19,986 nt of DNA from an uncultured bacterium (GTDB lineage: Bacteria; CALINM01). The DNA is taken from the NCBI GenBank assembly GCA_938045315.1, contig CALINM010000133.1, positions 1-19,986 on the forward strand, given 5' to 3'. A program made the position numbers and the translations under genes. This document shows positions 1-7,278 of this stretch, piece after piece; positions within the stretch are counted from its first letter, which is position 1; each line of letters begins with the position of its first letter. A model generated the notes under the pieces. The model saw only the letters and a list, made by a program, of their open reading frames with translations, was not told where the DNA came from and ran no database searches.

Positions 1-62
1 GAAATTATTGCTCTTTGCACAAACCCATATTTTAAAAGCTCTAATATATCAATATTTTCCAT
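1..62 (-). CDS. ABC-3 family metal permease, N-terminal fragment (ZnuB-like), cut by window edge
   Basis: An ATG at 62-60 on the minus strand opens a frame that runs off the left edge. The readable residues begin MENIDILELLKYGFVQRAII, which resembles the start of ZnuB/MntB-type ABC-3 permeases, where a short amphipathic segment precedes a 'F-QRA' motif and the first membrane helix. An AGGA-type ribosome binding site lies about 8 bases upstream. It follows the ATPase gene by 57 bp on the same strand, where the permease is expected in a znuA-znuC-znuB operon. Only about 20 residues are visible, so the family call rests mostly on position. Confidence 0.65.
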   Translation of the reverse strand, partial: MENIDILELLKYGFVQRAII

Positions 63-119
63 TTTTATATTCCTTGCTCTAATTTTAGTGTTTAAGTTTA
101 ATTTTAAAGTTCCTAGTTT

Positions 120-863
120 CTAATGTCTGTGACATATAATATGTTGCGCGTTATAACCAAAATAATGTTCCATTTTCTCTGATTTGCAAAATTCATCAAA
201 GGTACCAAAAAAAATAATCTTTCTATCAAAATACATCAGTTTTTTAGCATAACTACCTACATTTCCAGTATCATGAGTAACAAGTATAATAGTAACCCTT
301 TTATTTACATTAAGATTTTTCAAAATCTCAAAAAAATTCTCTCTCATTTCAGGATCAAGTGCTGTTGTGGGCTCATCGAGAATGAGTAGTTCTGGATCAC
401 TAATGAGTGCACGAGCAATAATAACCCTCTGCAACTGTCCACCTGAAACTATTGATATATTTTTATTTTTAATTTCTGAAAGTCCTAACGATGCAAGTAG
501 GGAATCAACTTTTTTATAATAAATGGCATTTAACTTTCCAAATTTGTTTAGCTTACTAACCAAACCTAAGGCCACAATTTCTTGAACTGTGGCTGGGAAA
601 AAGGGAGCTAAACTTAGTCTTTGGGGCACATAACCAATCCTGTCCCATTTAGTGAAAGACTCAATAGGTGTGTCAAATAAACGTATCTCACCTCTCTCTC
701 TTTTTACTAAATTTAAAATTGTTTTCAGTAGTGTACTTTTTCCTGATCCATTTGGTCCAGTTAAAGCTACATAATCTCCTTTTTGTAAGGTAAAATTAAT
801 ATCTTTGAAAACTTCTCTATCCTCATACTTTACAGCTAAGTTTTTTACATCAACTACTGACAT
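120..863 (-). CDS. znuC: Zinc/manganese-type ABC transporter ATP-binding protein
   Basis: This 247-residue protein is the cytoplasmic ATPase that should power the ABC-3 metal importer with the neighbouring lipoprotein and permease. All nucleotide-binding motifs are present: Walker A GPNGSGKST (residues 36-44), Q-loop Gln81, signature VSGGQLQ (139-145), Walker B LLILDEP (159-165) and the switch His197. The 'YVPQR' stretch at 78-82 is typical of the ZnuC/MntB branch. Length is normal. It starts at ATG 863 and overlaps the end of the substrate-binding protein gene by 10 bp, so translation is probably coupled. The C-terminus ends in a short His/Cys tail (HHIICHRH-like) that could touch metal, but this is speculative. 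Zinc is favoured over manganese because of the His-rich partner and the Fur/Zur regulator. The sequence alone does not settle the metal. Confidence 0.9.
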   Translation of the reverse strand: MSVVDVKNLAVKYEDREVFKDINFTLQKGDYVALTGPNGSGKSTLLKTILNLVKRERGEIRLFDTPIESFTKWDRIGYVPQRLSLAPFFPATVQEIVALGLVSKLNKFGKLNAIYYKKVDSLLASLGLSEIKNKNISIVSGGQLQRVIIARALISDPELLILDEPTTALDPEMRENFFEILKNLNVNKRVTIILVTHDTGNVGSYAKKLMYFDRKIIFFGTFDEFCKSEKMEHYFGYNAQHIICHRH

Positions 864-1798
864 TCAAGGCCTATCCTTAATTGATTAAGATTATATTTCA
901 TCACATCAATAAAAGATATTCCCCTTTCCATATCTTCTTTGCTTAAATTATGAGCGGGATTGATTTTTAAAAGGGTTACCCCCGCCTCTTTTGATAGTAC
1001 TTCTCCTATCCTCGGCGATATTAGTTCTTCAAAAAAAACATATCTTACATTATGTTTTTTTATCCCTTTGATCATCTCACTAATTCTTTTGACTGTAGGT
1101 TCTTCCTCGGCTGATGAGCCTTTGTAAGCTGAATAATATTTTAAATTATACCTTTTCGCCAAATAATTAAAAGCAAAGTGACCAGCATGAAAGAGATATC
1201 TTTTTTTGCACTTACTTAATACTTTTTCAAATTCTTTATCAAGCTCTGTTAAAGCATCTTTCAAAACCTGCGCATTTTTTGTATAAAAATCACTGTTTCT
1301 CTCATCTGCAAGCACAAGACTGGTAAGTATATTATCCACAATAACCTTTGCATTATCAAAATCTAACCAAACATGAGGATCATTAATACTTAAATTCATC
1401 TTGCCATGTCCATGTTCATTTTCATGTTCATGTTCATGTTCTTCGGGATACTCTTTTACCCCTTTGCTTGCTTCCACAATTATTATTTTATCACTGTCAA
1501 TACTCTTTATTATCTTTTCAACCCATCGTTCCATGTTCTTCCCCAAATAAACAAAAACTTTTGACTTATTTATTTTTATAATATCTTCAGGTTTAGGTTC
1601 AAAACTATGTGCTTCAACCCCCGGGGGAAGTAAGAGATGTGCCTCTATTTTATCCTTTCCTATTGCTTTTACAAAATCATATAGAGGAAATAGTGTGGTT
1701 ACAACTGTTATTTTTCCCTTTCCATTATTGGTTTTAGAGGTATGGCAGGAAGAAAAAGCAATTAAAAGCAAAAGGAGAAATATAAAACTATATCTCAT
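854..1798 (-). CDS. znuA: ZnuA-like zinc ABC transporter substrate-binding lipoprotein
   Basis: This 314-residue cluster A-I solute-binding protein captures metal outside the cytoplasmic membrane and delivers it to the ABC-3 permease. The N-terminus is a lipoprotein signal: hydrophobic core at 4-15 and lipobox ending in Cys18 (AFSSC). Probable metal ligands are His64 (VEAHSFEP), His142 (DPHVWLD) and His207 (HAGHFAF), as in ZnuA-type proteins. A His/Glu-rich loop at 119-132 (EEHEHEHENEHGHG), encoded by a repeated GAACAT hexamer at 1403-1438, sits just before the second ligand. Such loops are a hallmark of zinc-specific members and argue against manganese. The start at ATG 1798 overlaps the stop of the upstream regulator (ATGA), and the end overlaps the ATPase gene by 10 bp. 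This places it second in a regulator-binding protein-ATPase-permease operon. Confidence 0.92.
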   Translation of the reverse strand: MRYSFIFLLLLLIAFSSCHTSKTNNGKGKITVVTTLFPLYDFVKAIGKDKIEAHLLLPPGVEAHSFEPKPEDIIKINKSKVFVYLGKNMERWVEKIIKSIDSDKIIIVEASKGVKEYPEEHEHEHENEHGHGKMNLSINDPHVWLDFDNAKVIVDNILTSLVLADERNSDFYTKNAQVLKDALTELDKEFEKVLSKCKKRYLFHAGHFAFNYLAKRYNLKYYSAYKGSSAEEEPTVKRISEMIKGIKKHNVRYVFFEELISPRIGEVLSKEAGVTLLKINPAHNLSKEDMERGISFIDVMKYNLNQLRIGLECQ

Positions 1799-2241
1799 TT
1801 TGTACCTCCTAAACTACTTTCTATATTCATACAAACATTACAAATTCCATTTATTTGAAAAATGTGAGAAATTATTTTCCCCTTTATCCTTTTACTCACA
1901 TAATTAATCACTTCTTTTTCAGGGCAATAATCAACATCAGATACCCTTTTGCAGGATATACAAACAAAATGGTGATGATGATCCTTATTATTGCAAAAAT
2001 AATAGTAAAGTTGCCTATCAGGATGAATTATTCTGAATATAACCCCACCTTCTGCAAGATCTTCTAAATTTCTATAAACTGTGGGAAGTCCAATTTTTTT
2101 AAATCTTTTTTTCATCAGTTGCCATATTTCTTCAGGGCTTTTGAAATAGTTTTCCCTATCAAGGATACTTAAAATTTCTATTCTTTTGGGAGTAATCTTA
2201 AGTTTAAGTTTTTTTAAAATATCAGAGTATTTATTTTTCAT
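1795..2241 (-). CDS. Fur-family metal-responsive repressor, probably Zur
   Basis: This 148-residue protein has the Fur fold. An N-terminal winged helix carries the recognition segment LPTVYRNLEDL (52-62). The C-terminal dimerisation/metal domain has a His cluster at 88-91, His126 and two CxxC pairs (Cys94/Cys97 and Cys134/Cys137) that form the structural zinc site of Fur/Zur/PerR proteins. Being first in an operon with a zinc-type importer makes a zinc-sensing (Zur) role most likely. Fur (iron) or PerR (peroxide) cannot be excluded from residues alone. Its ATG lies about 10 bp downstream of a Fur-type palindrome and a strong promoter, which suggests it represses its own operon. Its stop overlaps the next gene by ATGA. 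The ribosome binding site is weak. Confidence 0.88.
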   Translation of the reverse strand: MKNKYSDILKKLKLKITPKRIEILSILDRENYFKSPEEIWQLMKKRFKKIGLPTVYRNLEDLAEGGVIFRIIHPDRQLYYYFCNNKDHHHHFVCISCKRVSDVDYCPEKEVINYVSKRIKGKIISHIFQINGICNVCMNIESSLGGTK

Positions 2242-2250
2242 AAAAATACC

Positions 2251-2265
2251 AAATGAAAATCATTT
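2251..2265 (-). promoter_or_regulatory. Fur/Zur-box-like palindrome
   Basis: AAATGAAAATCATTT is a perfect 6-3-6 inverted repeat. Its core AATGAAAATCATT differs at one position from the canonical Fur-box core AATGATAATCATT. It lies between the predicted -10 box and the repressor start codon, over the expected transcription start, a good position for repression. Binding by the adjacent regulator is inferred. Confidence 0.6.
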
Positions 2266-2268
2266 CTA

Positions 2269-2296
2269 TTTATAACATAACATTTTGAAATGTCAA
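2269..2296 (-). promoter_or_regulatory. Sigma-70-type promoter of the metal-uptake operon
   Basis: Reading leftwards on the minus strand, TTGACA (2296-2291, a perfect -35) is followed after 16 bp by TATAAA (2274-2269). The predicted start falls near 2262, inside the Fur-type palindrome. The spacer contains a second inverted repeat, ACATTT-TG-AAATGT (2280-2293), overlapping the -35 box, which could be a second operator half or chance. Confidence 0.65.
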
Positions 2297-2319
2297 GATT
2301 TTTTAAAGGTTATCCAATT

Positions 2320-3838
2320 TTAAACCTTAAAATTGTCAAGTTCCTCCAAGAGGGTTTTCATGCTATTTTCGAGGGAGTTTATAGATTCTGTCATTTTTTC
2401 TGATAGCACAAAGGTATCTTTTGATATGTTGTTTATGGAATCAAAGATAATTACCATTTTCTGAGTATTTTCTTTTTGCACAGAGGTTATTTTTGCAATT
2501 TCAGCAGCTTTTTCTGCCACATTTACTATTAATTCCTGTATCTGATTATTGCCAGCCCTTTGTTCCTCCGTCGCAGTCTTTAATTGCTCACTCAAATTTT
2601 TTATTAATTCCCCAGTTTCTATTATATTTTTACTGCCCACAGTCTGTGCTTTTATTGCCTTTGAAATTGTTTCTATTTGAGTTTTGATTACATTTACAGT
2701 ATCAGTAAATTGCTTTATGGCATTTGCTTGTTCATCCGTTGCTTTTCTTATAACCTTTGTTTTTTCTGCTGACAATTCAGAACTTTCTTTGATTTTTAAT
2801 AGTGCTTCATTAACCATATTAACTAATTTTACCCCCTCATCAACCTTTTCGAGACCTATCTTTACCATTTTTACAGAGGCTATCGTATCTTCTTTGACAG
2901 ATTCAACAATTTCCACTATTTCCCTCGTTGACTTAGCGATTTTTTTGCTAGATCTTTTATATTATCCGCTACTATACTAAAACCCTTTCCGCTATCTCCT
3001 GATTGGGCTGACAAAATAGCAGCATTTAACATTAACATGCCAGTCTGCTCAGCAATTTCGTCTATAACACTAATAATTTTACCTATATTCTCAGATCTTT
3101 TTCGCAGTCTTTCTATGGTTTGGGACAATGATAATACAGAATCTCATATATGTTCCATTCCTTTTATTGCCTTTATTGACGCATTTAGTCCCTTCTCTTC
3201 GGCCTCCTTTGCCACCTTTTCAGCTATAGACGCTGACTCTTGAGTAGAATGTTGCACTTCTATCAATGACATATTTATTTCAGTAATGCTTGATGCAGCA
3301 TCTTCCACTGAACTTGTTAGTTTATCTATACTAATTGATATATCAGAAATTGATTTAACTAATCCTTCCACTGATGATGCAGACTCTTTTGCAGAATTAC
3401 TAAAATGCCCCGCATTTTCCGCAATTTGGTTCATAGACCGGGTTAACTCAACAACTGCCGATGAAGCAGTTTCTGAAGAATCTACCAGTTTATCAATTTC
3501 GAAAAAATATTGTTTGCACCCTTATCAATATTTTCTGCCATATGTTTTGCTTCCGTTATTGAAACTTGCTGTTCTTTGGACCCTTTTTCTACGTTTTTAG
3601 AAGAATAAACAACACTTTCAAGGATACCAAATGCATTTTTCGCTAATTCCTTTACATCTACTACAATAGCCTTTAGTCCACTAATTAGGTTATTTAGATT
3701 TTTTGCAAGTAATCCAATCTCATCTTCATTACTTAATTCAATTTTTACTGTCCAATCGCCTTTAGAAACCTTATCTGTTTCATTTTTAAAGATGAAAGAT
3801 TGGTTAATTTTCGCAAAAGATGTCTTTTCAACTACTTT
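2320..3838 (-). pseudogene. Degraded methyl-accepting chemotaxis protein (HAMP plus signalling domain only)
   Basis: Reading three frames in turn on the minus strand gives one continuous chemoreceptor C-terminus. It starts with a HAMP domain (…TDKVSKGDWTVKI…LSNEDEIGLL…, about 3680-3800), then a long methyl-accepting coiled coil, the hairpin tip IDEIAEQTGMLMLNAAI and the return helix, ending LEELDNFKV at 2320. Lesions are: no sensor or transmembrane part, because the frame is closed near 3866 inside the upstream gene; a one-base frameshift near 3500 (…NNIFS | EIDKLV…); an in-frame TGA at 3144-3146 (…GMEHI*DSVLSLSQT…); and a one-base deletion in an A7 run at 2940-2946 (…LAKK | IAKSTREI…). The receptor is therefore not functional as written. 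The tip motif differs from the usual 'EAARAGE' form (it has 'LSAQSGD'), which also occurs in some intact subfamilies. Its family identity is secure, but the ligand is unknown. Confidence 0.88.
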
Positions 3839-5474
3839 TATTCTTTGAAAGGAAACTACTTTTTTTTAAAAACCAGGGCATTATCATAATTATTGATACT
3901 AACAATACACCGACTATCAGGGGGGTAAAATTTCTCTTTGTTATAAGTTCAAAAATACTGCTACCAAAATATACATATGCAATACAGGCGGGTAGCATAG
4001 AGAAGAATGAAGCAACAAGATAAGGCAAAAATTTTATGGGTGTAATGCCAAAAAGATAATTTAAAACAGGAAATGGGAATATGGGCACAATCCTGGTAAA
4101 GGCTACAACTTTCCAACCATTCTTTTCTACAAGACTTTTTAGCCTCTCCCACTTTCTTATACCAAACATTCTTTTTACACTATCATGAAATATGTACCTG
4201 GAGAGTAAAAAGGGAAGAGAACTTCCCATAGTGGCACCTGTAATTGCAAAAACTACCCCCCAAAAGGGGCCCCATAGCATTCCTGATACAATTGTCAAAA
4301 TAAGGCTGGGGAAAAAAATAGAAGGTCCAATAGTATAAATAAGCAAATATATTAGAGGTGCCAAAAATTTTGATGTTTTTACAAAGTTAACCAGTTTATC
4401 TATGGTTATTAACTGGTTTTTATGCAAATTTTGCACAATAAAGATACCAATCATTATCAGTAAAAACAGAAAAATTTTTGTAAAATTTATCTTTGTTCTC
4501 AATGATATGTAGAAGCGATTAAACCATTTGTCTTTTTCTTCCAGGGGCTTATTAATATTTACACCACTAATCACTTCAAAAATATGTTTTGCCTCAATAT
4601 TATACTTCATAAATCTATTTTTGCAACCCATGCATGAAGTTAGAACCCTTCGACTTTTCGCTAAATTCTTTATTTTCTCAAGAAACTCTTTAGACACATC
4701 TTTATCTAACTTACTGGCAGAGCCACCAAGCCCACAACAGTATGGATTTTTTATGCTTTCCATGTTCTTATAAACAAAATTTCTCTCCATGTAATTTATT
4801 ATCTCTCTATTTTTAAAGTTAGGACAGGGATGATGGAGAATAAAATCATTTATGGGTTCTTTTATGTCCTCTTTACTTAATAATTGAGAAACATGAATTA
4901 ATTCAAAGTCATTCATATATTTCCTGAAAATCTTATAACAATTCCCACAGGCAAAAACAATTTTTGATGTCCCGGTTCTTTTAAGTTTTTCTTTCAGATT
5001 TTTTAAAAAGTTTGATAAAGTAGATACGTCACCATTCTGAAATAAGGGATCACCACAACAGTGAATCGTTATACCTATCTTTTCATTCATTTTTACTTCT
5101 AAGCACTTTTTAATTCCATATACAATCTTACTCCCCATTGATAACAGGGAACAACCGGGGAATAAAATTGTCTCTCTATAATCAACATGAGATATAGGAA
5201 ATCTACTCATGATATTTGTAAAATTTCTTGCTGATTGAATGGCCTGTATTACTTCCTTTGAAAGGCTTCCTTCTTTTATCATCAATGTTTTTAAGCTATA
5301 AAGCGCCCTCGAAGGTTCAAGATCTAAGGGACATAATATATCGCATGCTCCACAATTTGTGCAGATAAATACAGACTGATCTTTTTTATTATAAATATCC
5401 CTCGGATATCCATATTTACTGAGATAGGGACAAATAAGGCAATTACCACAAAAGCTACAATCCTGTATTTTCAA
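3828..5474 (-). CDS. Fusion of CCG-type Fe-S oxidoreductase and TVP38/TMEM64 (DedA-like) membrane domain
   Basis: The 548-residue protein has two unlike halves. Residues 1-300 resemble GlcF/HdrB-type iron-sulfur proteins: Cys cluster C6-C9-C12-C15 followed by Pro, a second CxxCxxCxxxCP at 38-49, then CCG-type motifs (Cys108, CC139-140 with GDP, C176/C179, C217, CC246-247 with GLGG, C281/C284). Residues 330-535 hold about five to six hydrophobic segments with the TVP38/TMEM64 motifs (GPSIFFPS, 'GMLWGPFWG', a GATMGSSLPF stretch, FTRIVPIFPFPVLNY). The Fe-S half would face the cytoplasm, tethered to the membrane. It is the last gene of the ArsS-type operon and probably supplies or removes electrons or moves a product, but this is inferred. 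The start must be TTG 5474, since a TAG lies directly upstream in frame; the TTG overlaps the previous TGA stop. Its 3' end abuts the decayed chemoreceptor. Confidence 0.85.
   Translation of the reverse strand: MKIQDCSFCGNCLICPYLSKYGYPRDIYNKKDQSVFICTNCGACDILCPLDLEPSRALYSLKTLMIKEGSLSKEVIQAIQSARNFTNIMSRFPISHVDYRETILFPGCSLLSMGSKIVYGIKKCLEVKMNEKIGITIHCCGDPLFQNGDVSTLSNFLKNLKEKLKRTGTSKIVFACGNCYKIFRKYMNDFELIHVSQLLSKEDIKEPINDFILHHPCPNFKNREIINYMERNFVYKNMESIKNPYCCGLGGSASKLDKDVSKEFLEKIKNLAKSRRVLTSCMGCKNRFMKYNIEAKHIFEVISGVNINKPLEEKDKWFNRFYISLRTKINFTKIFLFLLIMIGIFIVQNLHKNQLITIDKLVNFVKTSKFLAPLIYLLIYTIGPSIFFPSLILTIVSGMLWGPFWGVVFAITGATMGSSLPFLLSRYIFHDSVKRMFGIRKWERLKSLVEKNGWKVVAFTRIVPIFPFPVLNYLFGITPIKFLPYLVASFFSMLPACIAYVYFGSSIFELITKRNFTPLIVGVLLVSIIMIMPWFLKKSSFLSKNKSS
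3830..3863. repeat. 10-bp direct repeat at gene/pseudogene junction
   Basis: AACTACTTTT occurs at 3830-3839 and again at 3854-3863. The first copy covers the last codons of the Fe-S/TVP38 fusion gene at the point where the chemoreceptor remnant begins. Such short repeats can mark deletion junctions, but a 10-mer of low complexity may be chance. Confidence 0.35.
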
Positions 5475-7267
5475 CTACTTATACTCCCGAAGCATGATGA
5501 ACCCTTCTTTGCTGTACAGCCATAGCAATGATTATCAACTCTTACTATTATGCCCTTCAACTCATCAAAAGATTTAATATGAAAAATATCTCCTCTTTGA
5601 AGCCCAAGAGCGTTATTAAAATCGCAATCATATATCTTTCCGTCATAACCAATGTTGATTAAGCTTTTACACATAAGGTTATCGATATTTGTGATGTTAA
5701 AATTGAGATGTAACAGGGACATATAATTATCCAATAAACCAGCATTTTTAAGATACTTTTCGAACCTTCCCACAGGTATGTTAGTTAAAATGGCAAGGTT
5801 GTTAAACTTAATCCCAAAAGCATCTTGAAGCATTCTTCTATAAATTTCGCCAACCCCATCAGAGGGTAGCTCTAAATTGACAGGATTGTACACTATAGTG
5901 AGCTCTTTTTCTTTACCAAAACCAAACTCATTTAGTTTTTTAAGCATATCAATTGATTTTTTAAAAACTCCTTCTCCTCTCTGAGCATCAAGCTCCTTTT
6001 CATCTAAAGAAGGTAAAGAGGCAAAAAGTGAAACACCATTATCTACTAACAGCTTTAAAAGGTCTTTTTTATTTTCTAAAGCTGTTAAATTTGTCCGAAA
6101 TATAATTTTGGGTACAATTTTTTTTACAGTGGACACAAAAAAGCCTATGTGCGTATTTAATTCAGGAGCTCCCCCTGTTATGTCAACAACATCTACCTCT
6201 GAGTTCTGAAGAAGTGCTATAATTCTTTCCATAACATCTTTTCTCATAACTTTATCATTCTTTGGACCCGCCGATATATGACAGTGTTTACAAATTTGAT
6301 TACAAAGGTCACCTACATTTACCTGTACTATACTCACCTTTTCTTTTTTTATTTTTTGCCCCAGTCTATCGATTTTATCTTTAAAACTAATGAATATAGT
6401 TTCTTTACCACAACAATTAACATACTTTACCTTTTTCTCACCCTTATATGCTGCAATAGTTAGGGAATAAAAATTAATACCATCAACAATGCGCCAGGGA
6501 TTTTCATCTTTTTTAATTACTTCAATATTTTTAAAGCCAGCCTCCCTAAAAGCATTAATAAACATATCTTCTCTCATTGCTCCTGAAATGCATCCAGACC
6601 ATAAATCAGGATCTTCCTTCATATACTGGGGAACAGCCCTATGGGACACAATATCACTGATAATTGCCCTGCCATCTTTTTTAAGCACCCTATAAATTTC
6701 ACTGAAAAGCTTTTTTTTCTCCTCATCCCTTACAAGATTAAGCACACAATTAGAAACGACAACATCTATGCTATTATCGCCAATCATAGTTTCGTATTTC
6801 TCAAGTTCCTTTATCTTAAACTCAAGATTTAAATAGTCATCTATACTTTTAATGGCGTTTTCTTTTATAAAAGCATCTAATTTCTCCAGATCCAGTTTTA
6901 AATTTTGAATTCTTCCCCTTCTAAATTCAAAATTTTTGTATCCCAGCTTTTTCGCGACTTCATCCTCATACTTTCTTGCAAGGTTTAGCATTTCACTGTT
7001 CATGTCTACACCAATAACCCTGCCCCTTTCGCCAACCACCTGAGAAATTATATAAACAAGTTTACCGCCCCCTGACCCCAAGTCAAGAACTGTCTCACCT
7101 TCAAGAATATATTTAGAAGGATCTCCACAACCGTAATCTTTTTCTAAAATTTCTTTAGGTATTATTTCAAGATATTTAGGGTCGTAAGATATAGGACAAC
7201 AAAGAGTTCCTTCCCAATCCTTAGATGCTCTTTTGTATCTTTCATATACCATCCTTTCTTGATCCAC
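5471..7267 (-). CDS. arsS: ArsM-like methyltransferase fused to ArsS-type radical SAM/Cys-rich protein
   Basis: The 598-residue protein joins two arsenic-associated families. Residues 1-280 are an S-adenosylmethionine methyltransferase like arsenite methyltransferase ArsM: CC23-24, DYGCGDP (Cys47), SAM motif VLDLGSGGG (60-68), GVDM (86-89), SNCVLNL (Cys174) and SGCISGA (Cys226). These match the conserved cysteines that bind As(III). Residues 310-598 are a radical SAM domain with C322-x3-C326-x2-C329 and ITGGAPE (363-369), plus a Cys-rich tail (Cys548, HCYGC 580-584, GSSC 589-592) as in the ArsS/TIGR04167 family, some members of which are selenoproteins. Known biochemistry: ArsM methylates arsenite; ArsS is thought to transfer the 5'-deoxyadenosyl group of SAM to methylated arsenic on the way to arsenosugars. 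The GTG start has AGGAG 8 bases upstream. A stop-start overlap couples it to the next gene. The fusion suggests channelling. Substrate is inferred from family. Confidence 0.88.
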   Translation of the reverse strand: MDQERMVYERYKRASKDWEGTLCCPISYDPKYLEIIPKEILEKDYGCGDPSKYILEGETVLDLGSGGGKLVYIISQVVGERGRVIGVDMNSEMLNLARKYEDEVAKKLGYKNFEFRRGRIQNLKLDLEKLDAFIKENAIKSIDDYLNLEFKIKELEKYETMIGDNSIDVVVSNCVLNLVRDEEKKKLFSEIYRVLKKDGRAIISDIVSHRAVPQYMKEDPDLWSGCISGAMREDMFINAFREAGFKNIEVIKKDENPWRIVDGINFYSLTIAAYKGEKKVKYVNCCGKETIFISFKDKIDRLGQKIKKEKVSIVQVNVGDLCNQICKHCHISAGPKNDKVMRKDVMERIIALLQNSEVDVVDITGGAPELNTHIGFFVSTVKKIVPKIIFRTNLTALENKKDLLKLLVDNGVSLFASLPSLDEKELDAQRGEGVFKKSIDMLKKLNEFGFGKEKELTIVYNPVNLELPSDGVGEIYRRMLQDAFGIKFNNLAILTNIPVGRFEKYLKNAGLLDNYMSLLHLNFNITNIDNLMCKSLINIGYDGKIYDCDFNNALGLQRGDIFHIKSFDELKGIIVRVDNHCYGCTAKKGSSCFGSISS

Positions 7268-7278
7268 TTTCTTATCTC

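Noticed and set aside
1403-1444. Short tandem CATGTT pattern as a repeat array or CRISPR
   Set aside because: It is the coding repeat for the His-rich loop of ZnuA, with no spacers.
2301-2332. Hairpin TTTTAAAGGTT/AACCTTAAAA between the chemoreceptor remnant and the zinc operon as a terminator
   Set aside because: The stem is six paired bases plus A/T flanks with little G+C, and no T-run follows on the minus strand.
3144-3146. In-frame TGA in the chemoreceptor read as selenocysteine, since selA is in the window
   Set aside because: The residue lies in a coiled coil with no redox role, there is no evident SECIS-like stem required for function, and two frameshifts already break the gene; a nonsense mutation is simpler.
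5471-5473. TGA at the end of the ArsS-type gene as a Sec codon with read-through
   Set aside because: The Cys-rich tail is already complete before it, and the sequence beyond is coding in another frame for the Fe-S/TVP38 protein with a TTG start; read-through sequence shows no family resemblance.
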